DNA of 64,000 nt from positions 1-64,000 of the forward strand of contig NZ_JACJTU010000041.1 of NCBI RefSeq assembly GCF_014698835.1, read 5' to 3'. The first letter of the stretch is position 1; each line of letters starts with the position of its first letter. The position numbers were made by a program, and so were the translations under genes. This DNA is from Nostoc paludosum FACHB-159. Lineage in GTDB: Bacteria; Cyanobacteriota; Cyanobacteriia; Cyanobacteriales; Nostocaceae. Below, one piece after another: positions 34,299 to 42,651 of the stretch. The notes under the pieces are model-generated. The model ran no database searches, was not told the DNA's origin, and saw only the letters and a program-made list of their open reading frames with translations.

Positions 34299-35024
34299 AT
34301 GAGCGCAATGGATTTTGCAATACGTAATCCCGTAATCGGTCATAGTTCCCACATTGATGAAAAAGCGCAAAACTGGGGAGGATTTGAAGCTGATATTCTG
34401 GGCTATCTCTCCGATATAAATAAGCTAGAACAGTTCGCAGATTACGCCAATAATGCCCAAGAGTTGAGTGACAGACTAGAGCCATTTCTGGACAACGCCA
34501 AGGTCGTCTTTGAGGCGATGGAGAAGTTAACCCTCGGACAAGTTACCTGGGTCGAACTTCGTAAACAATACGGTTCTTATGTTGCGGGTGCTATCGCCAA
34601 AATTCGCAAGTTAAATTCCGAGTTTGATTCGGAGATGAGTAAAATAGATGCCCAAGATAGAGCCGACTTGCTGCGAATTGACCAAAAACGTAAGCACGGA
34701 CTTGCAGAAGTGGCAGCCCAATTACACCATGATTTACAAGCGGAATTTTGGAGGCATGAAAATAAGATTAGCAGCATCGAAAATAGGCAAGTTGTGCAAG
34801 CCGAAAGACAAGCTATCACAACAAGTCTGCGAGAAAAACGCCAACAACTTTTAGCCCGTGCGCGGTATGGCTCTAGAGCATTAGAACCGAACCAAACACC
34901 CCAGGAAGTTATACCATTTCAATCGCAAAGTTCAGCACCATCGTCAAGTGTTAGTGCAACGGGAACAGTCAGGGGATGGGGTGCAATGTTGGGTAACTTG
35001 TGGAACAAATTGGGCGACAGATAA
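34299..35024 (+). CDS. Coiled-coil protein, 241 residues
   Basis: Residues about 85-190 are a charged coiled coil (KIRKLNSEFDSEMSKIDAQD, then helices rich in Glu, Arg and Gln). The C-terminus is Ser-rich, ending GAMLGNLWNKLGDR. A second in-frame ATG nine bases on, with GGAG eight bases upstream, may be the true start. A cytoplasmic structural partner in the operon is the simplest guess. Confidence 0.6.
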   Translation: MSAMDFAIRNPVIGHSSHIDEKAQNWGGFEADILGYLSDINKLEQFADYANNAQELSDRLEPFLDNAKVVFEAMEKLTLGQVTWVELRKQYGSYVAGAIAKIRKLNSEFDSEMSKIDAQDRADLLRIDQKRKHGLAEVAAQLHHDLQAEFWRHENKISSIENRQVVQAERQAITTSLREKRQQLLARARYGSRALEPNQTPQEVIPFQSQSSAPSSSVSATGTVRGWGAMLGNLWNKLGDR

Positions 35025-35050
35025 GTAATTAATTAATAAGGACTTGGCTG

Positions 35051-35599
35051 ATGCTAGTAAGGAAACGAAATGAAGATCCTCATAGCGTCAGCCCTTTTCT
35101 CTATGAAGGGCTGGCACAGAAATTACAACAACAACATCAGCAGAAACAACCCGAACAGTTACCACCACTGCCAGAAAATAACAGAGGCAGAACATTTAGA
35201 CGTGCTGGTAATGCTTGTGAAATTGTCGCTGGCAGTTGTCTAAATTCGGCAGTTATTTTTACCTTTCATCTGCTGCAAATTCACCCAGTTGGAATGTTCC
35301 TAGCTGTGGGTACTGCACACTTGTATTTTACTGCGACTGCAACAGGTGAAGGATTTAACAATTTCGTCACTAATTTAATGACTGGTTGTAGTGCATCACT
35401 GGCTTTATTGTGTGCGCTTTCCGAACCGATTAGTGAATGGAATGAAGCGAGAAGTTCTAAGGAGAGTGCTAATACTTCAATTCAAGAGATGTATCAGCCC
35501 AAAACTGCGGATTATTCAAGTTGGGTGAGTGGTGCTGGTGTGGCGATAGTTATAGCGATATTAATGATTTTTTTATTCGGTGGCTCTAAGAGTAAATGA
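35051..35599 (+). CDS. Membrane protein, 182 residues
   Basis: A Gln-rich, basic N-terminal 50 residues is followed by three likely membrane spans (about 70-100, 108-128 and 162-178, the last VAIVIAILMIFLFGG) and a basic end. Its stop overlaps the ATPase start (ATGA 35596-35599). Probably a membrane partner of the ATPase. Confidence 0.6.
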   Translation: MLVRKRNEDPHSVSPFLYEGLAQKLQQQHQQKQPEQLPPLPENNRGRTFRRAGNACEIVAGSCLNSAVIFTFHLLQIHPVGMFLAVGTAHLYFTATATGEGFNNFVTNLMTGCSASLALLCALSEPISEWNEARSSKESANTSIQEMYQPKTADYSSWVSGAGVAIVIAILMIFLFGGSKSK

Positions 35600-37383
35600 A
35601 TTATTTAAGCGATAAACATAAACAGTTATCCGAGTCACAACAATCGGGTTTAATGTTGTGGTTTGGACAGTTGCCGATGGATTTTAAAGCCGTTGCCATT
35701 GGGTTGAGTTTAACTGTAGGTATTAGCTCGGCGGCAATGGCGTGGAGAGGGGAGTCAAGCGATCGCATTTACTTCTGTGTCACAACACCAAATAAAACAC
35801 TGAAATGTAACGACAAGAATAACTGTCCTTTCAGAATGACCCCCCATTACTGGGAGCAGTGGAAGCTAGAAGGAATGCCCCCTCAAGTAGTGCGTGACCC
35901 AGCTATGGGGGTTAATGGGCTGGTGAAAGCGACTAACCCATATAAGCCGTTTTGGGTGTTTGGGGGATTCCTGGGGTTTGCGCTTGCAGGGTGGATGCTG
36001 CGCCATTGCCAGCATGAGGAGAAACAGAGGGCAGTTTTTGTTGATATTGCCCAAAAACGGGACGCAGCAAGAGCAAAGATGTCCGCTAGAGCCGAGTTAC
36101 TAGAGAGTTACCGAGATATTGCGATCGCAGAAGTCCAACTACAAGCTGACCTGGATCTAGTCGCTAATGATCGCACTGTGGATATCCAAAAAGCTGAGAT
36201 TTACGCCCACATGGAAATTGAAGTGACCCAAATGGAGGCAATTGATGCCATTTTTGAAGCGCAAACGGCGGGGATGACCGAGCAACAGAAAGCAGAGTAC
36301 ATTAAACAGCTTCGTGAGATGAAAACGCCTTATCTACAAGGTAGCCAGACTTTACAGGGGACGATTGACCCGTCAGATAAGGTTACTGGTTCTGAAGCAG
36401 GAGCGATCGCACCACAGGACAATAAAACCGCATGGGTGCAAAACTTAGTTAAACAAACTGCCCTGATTTGGGGCAACCAAGGCGGCGGTAAATCGTGGCT
36501 GGCTCGTTATGTTGTTAAACAGAAAAAACAGACAGGCTACCGTATTATTGTCCTTGACCCGGACAGTAACCGCGCAGAATGGCGAGGGGTTGAAAGTTAC
36601 CACTCCTGGTCAGATATCGAGCAGCAAATCCGTGACTACGTTCAAGAATTAGAATCACGACTAAAAACTTTCAATAATTCATCTCTCAGTGAAGACCAAT
36701 GGCGACAAAAACTGTGGTCAGAGGGGAAAGCTTTAGCCCTAATTTGTGAGGAGGCAACCACCTACGCTGACTTCATAAAAGATGCGGAATTATTGGAGAA
36801 ATTCGGCAAGCTGGCACTAACTAAAAGCCGTAAACAAGAGATGCCTTTAACTGTGGTTGCTCACAACAACACGACTACGTGTTTATTTGGTATTAAAGGC
36901 TTACATAATCTCGTTTCTAAAATGCTGCAAGTTGAATGTTTGGCTGAAGTGGACCCAGTTACACTACAGCCTAAATCTACGGGTAAAGCTAAGGTAAAAC
37001 TTGATAGTTCCAACGAATGGCTTGATGTTAATCTGCCGACTATGGCAGAGAAAATATCGGATTTTGGAGTGAGCAATCGCCCAGTCACACCACAAGACCG
37101 CCCATCGCTAGAGGAACTTTACCGCCGCCTAGAGTTCCCTGAACCATCCGAACCACAAACTGAACCACTGAACCAACAGCCTCCTAACGATTCTGCGTCA
37201 AATGAAAAGTGGTTCACACCATTGAAACTAACCCGTGAGCAGTGCAGGGAACTGATCAACCAACTGCGAACTGAACTGAACCAAACAGAGATCATTGAGA
37301 AGCTCTGGCAGTGCAAAAAGGGCGGTTCAGCTGCTTGGAAGGAAGCTTACGCACAGTTCAAAGAGTTGATGGGTGATAACTAG
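35596..37383 (+). CDS. Membrane-anchored P-loop ATPase, coupling-protein-like
   Basis: 595 residues. Two N-terminal membrane segments (about 29-48 and 119-138), then a coiled-coil region, then an ATPase domain with Walker A GNQGGGKSW near residue 294, LDPDSNRAEWRG, and LALICEEATTYAD as a Walker B-like motif ending in two glutamates. A Pro-rich linker and a Lys-rich helical end (IIEKLWQCKKGGSAAWKEA) follow. Architecture and position on a plasmid with a relaxase suggest a VirD4/FtsK-type DNA pump or a reduced coupling protein. I see no standard TraG signature, so the role is inferred. A strong terminator follows. Confidence 0.65.
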   Translation: MNYLSDKHKQLSESQQSGLMLWFGQLPMDFKAVAIGLSLTVGISSAAMAWRGESSDRIYFCVTTPNKTLKCNDKNNCPFRMTPHYWEQWKLEGMPPQVVRDPAMGVNGLVKATNPYKPFWVFGGFLGFALAGWMLRHCQHEEKQRAVFVDIAQKRDAARAKMSARAELLESYRDIAIAEVQLQADLDLVANDRTVDIQKAEIYAHMEIEVTQMEAIDAIFEAQTAGMTEQQKAEYIKQLREMKTPYLQGSQTLQGTIDPSDKVTGSEAGAIAPQDNKTAWVQNLVKQTALIWGNQGGGKSWLARYVVKQKKQTGYRIIVLDPDSNRAEWRGVESYHSWSDIEQQIRDYVQELESRLKTFNNSSLSEDQWRQKLWSEGKALALICEEATTYADFIKDAELLEKFGKLALTKSRKQEMPLTVVAHNNTTTCLFGIKGLHNLVSKMLQVECLAEVDPVTLQPKSTGKAKVKLDSSNEWLDVNLPTMAEKISDFGVSNRPVTPQDRPSLEELYRRLEFPEPSEPQTEPLNQQPPNDSASNEKWFTPLKLTREQCRELINQLRTELNQTEIIEKLWQCKKGGSAAWKEAYAQFKELMGDN

Positions 37384-37425
37384 TAGTACAATTGTTTTAG
37401 TAAGATTTTTACACCTATTTCCTCC

Positions 37426-37459
37426 AAAAGCCCTCAGATGTTTTCTCTGAGGGCTTTTT
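37426..37459 (+). terminator. Rho-independent terminator after the ATPase operon
   Basis: AAAAGCCCTCAGA (37426-37438) pairs with TCTGAGGGCTTTT (from 37446) and ends in five T, 43 bp after the ATPase stop. The stem is G+C-rich in its centre and symmetric, so it may also work in the other direction. Confidence 0.85.
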
Positions 37460-37567
37460 GTCGTACCAAGTTACTGACTAGAGTACTTAAAAATACACTT
37501 GTCATGTCTATATCAAATTTGTATAATACATCAATTAAATCAATATCATCTAATTTGCAAAGTATTC

Positions 37568-37960
37568 ATGAATAAGAAAAACAATGATGAATTAATCACC
37601 CTGTCAGCGCTTGAAGAAGACCTGCTCACAGTGTTGTGTGGCAAAGAGCTATACGGACTGCAAATTATGAACGCTATTAATGAAGCTAGCCTTGGCAAGC
37701 GCCAGATAGGATTTGGTAGCCTCTACCCTACTCTCCATCGAATGGAAAAAAAAGGTTTGGTTAAACCCCGTTGGGGCGAGGAAACAGATACTGAATCTGG
37801 TGGTGCGCGGCGTAAGTATTACGTAATCACTGGCTTGGGGGAACGGGTGCTTAGAGAAGCTCAGGAATACCGTGCCCATCTTGCTGGATGGAAACCAATG
37901 TTTATTGAACAGTTGGGTTTCGTGCAACCAGTAAGTCAACTAGGAATAGAAGGGGTGTAA
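37568..37960 (+). CDS. PadR-family transcriptional regulator
   Basis: 130 residues from ATG 37568. Winged-helix PadR pattern: LSALEEDLLTVLCGKELYGLQI, GSLYPTLHRMEKKGLV, then GARRKYYVITGLGERVL. The short C-terminal part suggests a PadR-s2-type dimer. It is followed 1 bp later by a membrane protein gene and is probably co-transcribed, so it may repress its own operon in response to an unknown ligand. Confidence 0.85.
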   Translation: MNKKNNDELITLSALEEDLLTVLCGKELYGLQIMNAINEASLGKRQIGFGSLYPTLHRMEKKGLVKPRWGEETDTESGGARRKYYVITGLGERVLREAQEYRAHLAGWKPMFIEQLGFVQPVSQLGIEGV

Positions 37961-37961
37961 A

Positions 37962-38618
37962 ATGGAATCTTTTAATAAGTTTTTAAAACTTGTACCTAAA
38001 CTACCAATAATATTGCAGATTGTGCTGTTGCCAGTATTAGTATTGCTATGGCTAGTGCCAACATTAATAGTAGTAATCTCGTTTATAGTTTTGTTTTGTG
38101 GCAGACACAGAATTAAAACATTCATGGAACAGTTTGTAGAGCATAAAGACCAGGAGATAAACAGAGTAATTAGCAAAATTGAGATGATGGATGATGCCAT
38201 CAAATTTACGCTTCAATCTGGGAATCAGTGCAACTATGGCGATAGAGATAATCTCTTGCAAGCTCAACATGAGCTAGAAGATGCAATAAAAATATTGCAG
38301 ACTTCGAGGAAAAATTTTCAGAATGCCAATGCAGAATTTAATGAAGCAATCAAGGATTTTTGTAGTAAGCCTAAAAAATTTAAACACCGTCCAAAATTAC
38401 CTGCATGGATTGTAAAAAAACTTCCGGAAGACTGGCGTAGTGACTTAGAAGAGTTACAACATGATTGGATTGATTCTGAATGTTCGAGACTAGTTTTCCA
38501 ACTACGAACTACTCAACGATTGCTGGAAATGGGTTGGGCTAAATTAATGATTCGGTGGTCAGATTACCGAGATGGTAATACCACAAAGCAAGTTGGTGAT
38601 CAACGTACAACCAATTAG
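37962..38618 (+). CDS. Membrane and coiled-coil protein, 218 residues
   Basis: Two tightly spaced N-terminal membrane segments (about 13-50, IILQIVLLPVLVLLWLVPTL onward), then a long helical cytoplasmic region with coiled-coil character (70-150) and a C-terminal Trp-rich helical part. No family recognised. It forms an operon with the PadR gene and probably with the next membrane protein. Confidence 0.6.
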   Translation: MESFNKFLKLVPKLPIILQIVLLPVLVLLWLVPTLIVVISFIVLFCGRHRIKTFMEQFVEHKDQEINRVISKIEMMDDAIKFTLQSGNQCNYGDRDNLLQAQHELEDAIKILQTSRKNFQNANAEFNEAIKDFCSKPKKFKHRPKLPAWIVKKLPEDWRSDLEELQHDWIDSECSRLVFQLRTTQRLLEMGWAKLMIRWSDYRDGNTTKQVGDQRTTN

Positions 38619-38676
38619 GTTAGGGAATTTATACAACCAGTTTATTCCTCAAAATTCAAATGTTATTGATAATGAT

Positions 38677-38982
38677 ATGAAAAACTCTTCTCTATCTTCA
38701 AATCCTGAGCCTGCCTATAATCCTTATTCAGAAATCAAATTAAGCATCGCTACAGAACGCTTACGCCAAGCTCGTCAAAGTTTCAACTTGGCTTGGTTTA
38801 CAACTTTATTGTGTAGCATAGTTACTGTAGGGGGAGCAATACTTTTGTTATTTGGTACTGTTAAAGAAGGCTCTATCACTACTGCTGCGGGGGCCATTTC
38901 GAGTGTGTGTTCCCTGAAATTTGCCAAGGATGCTAATGACAGGTTAGATAAGATCCCAAAGGAGTGGAAAGAAAAAAGTTAA
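38677..38982 (+). CDS. TRADD-N-associated membrane-domain-like protein
   Basis: About 101 residues from ATG 38677 (an earlier start at 38572 would overlap the previous gene). The pattern ATERLRQARQSFNLAW, two membrane segments with VGGAILLLFGTVKEGSITTAAG, and LKFAKDANDRLDKIPKE matches what I recall of cyanobacterial TRADD-N-associated membrane domains. These occur in predicted prokaryotic immune or death-like signalling proteins. Here the domain stands alone after a PadR regulator and a membrane coiled-coil protein. Confidence 0.65.
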   Translation: MKNSSLSSNPEPAYNPYSEIKLSIATERLRQARQSFNLAWFTTLLCSIVTVGGAILLLFGTVKEGSITTAAGAISSVCSLKFAKDANDRLDKIPKEWKEKS

Positions 38983-38992
38983 GCCATACCGT

Positions 38993-39181
38993 TCACAAAA
39001 CGGTTACGTATTCCTTTTTCAGTTTGTTGAACGTGCGATTGAGCTTTCTTCGGACTGCAATCATGCGCTCGCGAATTGTTTCATAGTCTGGTTTTAATTC
39101 CTGTCCAAGAGATTCGCCCTCTGCAAAAAGGCGACGAATTCCCCCAATAGTTCGTCTACTTCTTGGCGAAAAAAGGCGACA
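38993..39181 (-). pseudogene. Frameshifted remnant of a small helical protein
   Basis: On the minus strand one frame reads EVDELLGEFVAFLQR and another, overlapping, frame reads GESLGQELKPDYETIRERM followed by VRRKLNRTFNKLKKEYVTVL and a stop at 38993-38995. Both pieces look like real protein, so a frameshift near 39110 has probably broken a small gene. No family recognised. Confidence 0.35.
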
Positions 39182-39335
39182 CCTTTCCTTGATAGAGTAT
39201 TGATTAATAGTTGGAGGCTTCCTTTCGTCTCAGTTTATAAACTACTTGCCAAGTTTAAAAAATCTACTATACTAAGTGTTTCAGATGGTACTTAAGACAA
39301 TACAATAAAAGCTCGTTGATGTACTTAAAACTCCA

Positions 39336-41783
39336 GTGATAAAAGTTCTATTTGATGAATGTCATGGGGAATTGTCCTGCTCGCAGTTGCAGGAAGACAA
39401 TACTCCAAAAGAAGCATGGACAATCCTGTGCGGTCAGGTAAAACAGTTATTTGGTGATGATGCAATCTTCTTTCAAAAAGAATCACTGACTCATCAGGTA
39501 CTTGAAGACTTTCAATTGCTAATTCTGGCTGCTCCTAAATCTGCTTTGAGCGCAGAGGAAGTAAAAACAATAGTTAATTTTGTAAAACAAGGAAACTCAC
39601 TTCTGATTGCTAGTGACCGAGAATCCCTTGTTATAAATAAAGATGACAGTATAAATGCGGTGTTGGAAACTTTGGGAATGCGCTTTGAGGAGTTATTAAA
39701 TCATCCTCCAGAAAAAGTGTTTAACCTATTACCACACTATATTAGTTCTGAAGTATCTCAATTAAATATTAAAGAGCCTGTTTATGTAAAAACACTGCCC
39801 AATTCTCCTTACCCAATTGATATAATTGCAACTCTGCCTTATACAGGTAAAACTCTGATAGCAACTGTGGAAGTTCCTGGTAATAATCAATCAGGTCGAG
39901 TTGTGGTTTTAGGGAATTATTTAATTTTAAGCAATCAATATATTAATACAGGTAATAATCAAAAACTAGCATCAAATATCCTTTGTTGGCTAGCTCATCA
40001 AAATTCATTAGACTGTCGCGTTTCTCGTATTCCTACAGAGGTAAATTACAGACAAAGTGCCAAATTTTCAATTGTTATCGCTAATCCCAAATCGCAACGG
40101 TTAGAAAATATAACTTGTGTCTTGGAATCAGATAAAAATGCTCTAATTCAAGAACCATATAAAACAGTTCGTTTTCTTCCAGGTTACGGACAAACTCAAG
40201 TGCAATGGAATGTTATTCCTCAACAAATAGGACAGCAAACTCTCAGATTAACTATAGACATTCCTGAGCTTGAGAATTCCGAAACTAGTAAAATCTCATC
40301 TTTGTTTTTTGCTCCAGTTGCTCAATTCCAGTGTTTACCAGATGCAGAATTTGACCTTGTATTTCTCAATCCTCAAGGTAAAGCTCAAGAAATTGTCGAA
40401 ACAGGAGTTACTTTTGAAGTTCAGGTGATCGCTCGCTGGAAAAACCATGCGAAAGCTGTTCCCCTAAGAATGCAACTAGAGTGTCCCCTAACTCATATTA
40501 AAGTAGAACAAATATCAACAGAACGATGGTATTTAACAGTCTTAGATCCAGGTGATTGGTTAATTACTCTCCATATCAACGATATCAACCAAAAAATTAC
40601 TCGCTTGGTTCATGCATACCCATCTCAAAAAAACCAAATTGAAAAAATACAACGCGACGTAGTGACACCCTTAGCAGCAGAAATTAATTATCAAGTATCT
40701 CAAATACGCCAAGAGTTTGATAATGAAGTAATACGACAAATTCCCTTTCAATTATTTACTCCCGAAGAACAAGTAAATCGCCTTTATAACTACAGTACCC
40801 AAGAGCAACTTCTAGAAGCACTACAAGCAGCTAGAAGTGAAACTAAGCGTTTTTCACCTCTAGTTGAAAAATTACTACAGTCGATTGCGCCTACTTATTC
40901 ACCTATACATGGATGTTGTATTCCTTACGACCCAAAATTAGCAGCCCATCTTATCAAAGAACATCCATTTTTTGAGGAACAGCTAGCATACAATTTCCAG
41001 GGTATAGAGGGATATGAGCATTACGGTCAAACATGGCTAGAAGGTAATATTGCAGCGTTATTTTTACATGAAAAGTACGGTCATGGATTTTTTTACAACC
41101 ACACAAAAGTAGGACAGCAACTAGCAATCTTATATCGGCATGGATTGCTTCGCAAAGTGGATCACGAAGGGTTGAAATCTCCCTACCTGCAACTTTTTCT
41201 TCAGGATGAATACAAGTCAGCAATTGAAACTCTGCACCACAGTAGTATTATCCTAAATGAAGGATTTGCTACGTGGATGGAGTTAACTATACTACGTCGT
41301 CTCAAGGGGAGTGTCAGTCAAACAGTTTATCGGCGTAAAAACTTTTTGTTTAACGACGAGTATTTAACATTACTTCAACAAAACAGTGAATACTTTAAAC
41401 ATTTTGAACCTTTCTATCCTTCAAGATATCAGGAAGGATATGAATACTTAGAGGAGATTCAAAGCATCTTTGGTACAGAATGCGGTTCCAAGTGCGTAGT
41501 TCAGGCTGTAATTAAGGCAGCAGAAGTAGATTTTGGTATTATTGAACACGGTGGAAGGGTAGAATTTCTCCTATCTCCTGGTAAGATTGAGGAAGATTTG
41601 TTGAGCGAACATAACGATAATAATGTTACTTCACCAACCGAACGCCTAAAAAGCATTTGGAAGTTACTGAGGAAACATGTTAATGAAATTCGTGCAGAAC
41701 AACAACGGTTGCAATGCCATCGTCATTGTTTACACCCTGAATGTCCAGTAAATTTAGTAATCAAAAGATACTTGGAGTGGTAA
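39336..41783 (+). CDS. Putative HEXXGH-type zinc metallopeptidase with GATase-like N-terminal region
   Basis: 815 residues, GTG start. The N-terminal 220 residues contain ILAAPKSALSAEEVKTIVNF and GNSLLIASDRES, as in DUF4350/glutamine-amidotransferase-fold domains. The middle is beta-rich (VEVPGNN, then Ig-like strands). The last third has LFLHEKYGHGFF (His578, Glu579, His583, an HExxGH form as in M49-type peptidases) and, 60 residues on, NEGFATWMEL (641-650), whose Glu would be the third zinc ligand. This suggests a zinc-dependent protease. Two small genes follow, the second with an EAD-like domain, opposite a CHAT-EAD gene. Confidence 0.6.
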   Translation: MIKVLFDECHGELSCSQLQEDNTPKEAWTILCGQVKQLFGDDAIFFQKESLTHQVLEDFQLLILAAPKSALSAEEVKTIVNFVKQGNSLLIASDRESLVINKDDSINAVLETLGMRFEELLNHPPEKVFNLLPHYISSEVSQLNIKEPVYVKTLPNSPYPIDIIATLPYTGKTLIATVEVPGNNQSGRVVVLGNYLILSNQYINTGNNQKLASNILCWLAHQNSLDCRVSRIPTEVNYRQSAKFSIVIANPKSQRLENITCVLESDKNALIQEPYKTVRFLPGYGQTQVQWNVIPQQIGQQTLRLTIDIPELENSETSKISSLFFAPVAQFQCLPDAEFDLVFLNPQGKAQEIVETGVTFEVQVIARWKNHAKAVPLRMQLECPLTHIKVEQISTERWYLTVLDPGDWLITLHINDINQKITRLVHAYPSQKNQIEKIQRDVVTPLAAEINYQVSQIRQEFDNEVIRQIPFQLFTPEEQVNRLYNYSTQEQLLEALQAARSETKRFSPLVEKLLQSIAPTYSPIHGCCIPYDPKLAAHLIKEHPFFEEQLAYNFQGIEGYEHYGQTWLEGNIAALFLHEKYGHGFFYNHTKVGQQLAILYRHGLLRKVDHEGLKSPYLQLFLQDEYKSAIETLHHSSIILNEGFATWMELTILRRLKGSVSQTVYRRKNFLFNDEYLTLLQQNSEYFKHFEPFYPSRYQEGYEYLEEIQSIFGTECGSKCVVQAVIKAAEVDFGIIEHGGRVEFLLSPGKIEEDLLSEHNDNNVTSPTERLKSIWKLLRKHVNEIRAEQQRLQCHRHCLHPECPVNLVIKRYLEW

Positions 41784-41787
41784 GATC

Positions 41788-42039
41788 ATGAGTTGGCTTG
41801 AAGACGAAATTCAAGATATAGCAAACTTACTTGTCGGACAAAAGAGGAATGAGTTCTTGAGATGTGTAGAAAAACTCAAACACCCAAGGTCTAGACCATG
41901 GCCTATTTCTGATGATTCATTGAGCGGTGTTTATAGAGCCGATCAAGATTGTAGAAACTGTATAAACAATTCCGGAGAATACCAGGCACGAATAACAAGA
42001 TGTATTGAACAACTACTGATTCAAAATCGCAGAAATTAA
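41788..42039 (+). CDS. Small protein between metallopeptidase and EAD genes, 83 residues
   Basis: Starts 4 bp after the peptidase stop, so almost certainly in the same transcript. Three cysteines (CVEK, DCRNC), a helical start (LEDEIQDIANLLVGQKRNEF) and a basic end. No family recognised; it may be a substrate or regulator of the peptidase. Confidence 0.55.
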   Translation: MSWLEDEIQDIANLLVGQKRNEFLRCVEKLKHPRSRPWPISDDSLSGVYRADQDCRNCINNSGEYQARITRCIEQLLIQNRRN

Positions 42040-42115
42040 CATTGTATTGTGTATATCTTAAAGCTAAAAGTTTTAATTAACATACTATATTTTTTGGTTA
42101 AGAGGTGCTGCAATT

Positions 42116-42625
42116 TTGAGTAGTAACCGAGAGTTTTATATTAAAATTAATGATATTATTGGCAAAACTTGGTTAGCGAGTTTTGACAATTCTGAAGGCT
42201 ACATACTGTCGTTCAAGCTTATTGAGCAGAACAGTTCATCGGCTGTATCATCGGAAGAAGAACAAGAAGAAGCCACACCAACGGAAACAAATTCCCAAAG
42301 TATTCCAGTTACAAAAAATTATAGAAATCAACCACACTGGGATGAGAATTCGCCAAAGCTAGTATATCTCCGTAAAAATTTTATTAATTATTTTCTAAAG
42401 GAAAAAACTCAAGAACTCCGCTCTTTTGTAGAAACACTAAATCTGTACATAGTAAATCTTGGCATACCACCTGTAGAATACGATAACTTAGAAATAATTA
42501 AAAATGAAAAGAAAAATAAGACAATTCAAGGTAAGATTGAAGGCTTAATTAGAAAATTTGACGATCAAAAGCAACTCTCTCTTTTAGATGAAGTTTTTAT
42601 AAATTTTCAAAACTCTAACCCGTAA
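42116..42625 (+). CDS. Small protein with a C-terminal EAD-like domain
   Basis: 169 residues, TTG start with AGAGG about 13 bases upstream. The N-terminal 40 residues are beta-rich and an acidic Ser/Glu linker follows (45-65). Residues 85-169 (LRKNFINYFLKEKTQELRSF to LLDEVFINFQNSNP) look like the helical effector-associated domains (EADs) that act as adaptors in prokaryotic conflict systems. The CHAT protein encoded opposite also ends in an EAD, so a homotypic EAD-EAD contact may link the peptidase operon to CHAT. The domain call is by pattern only. Confidence 0.5.
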   Translation: MSSNREFYIKINDIIGKTWLASFDNSEGYILSFKLIEQNSSSAVSSEEEQEEATPTETNSQSIPVTKNYRNQPHWDENSPKLVYLRKNFINYFLKEKTQELRSFVETLNLYIVNLGIPPVEYDNLEIIKNEKKNKTIQGKIEGLIRKFDDQKQLSLLDEVFINFQNSNP

Positions 42626-42651
42626 TATTATTCATGAGAAATAAAATTATA

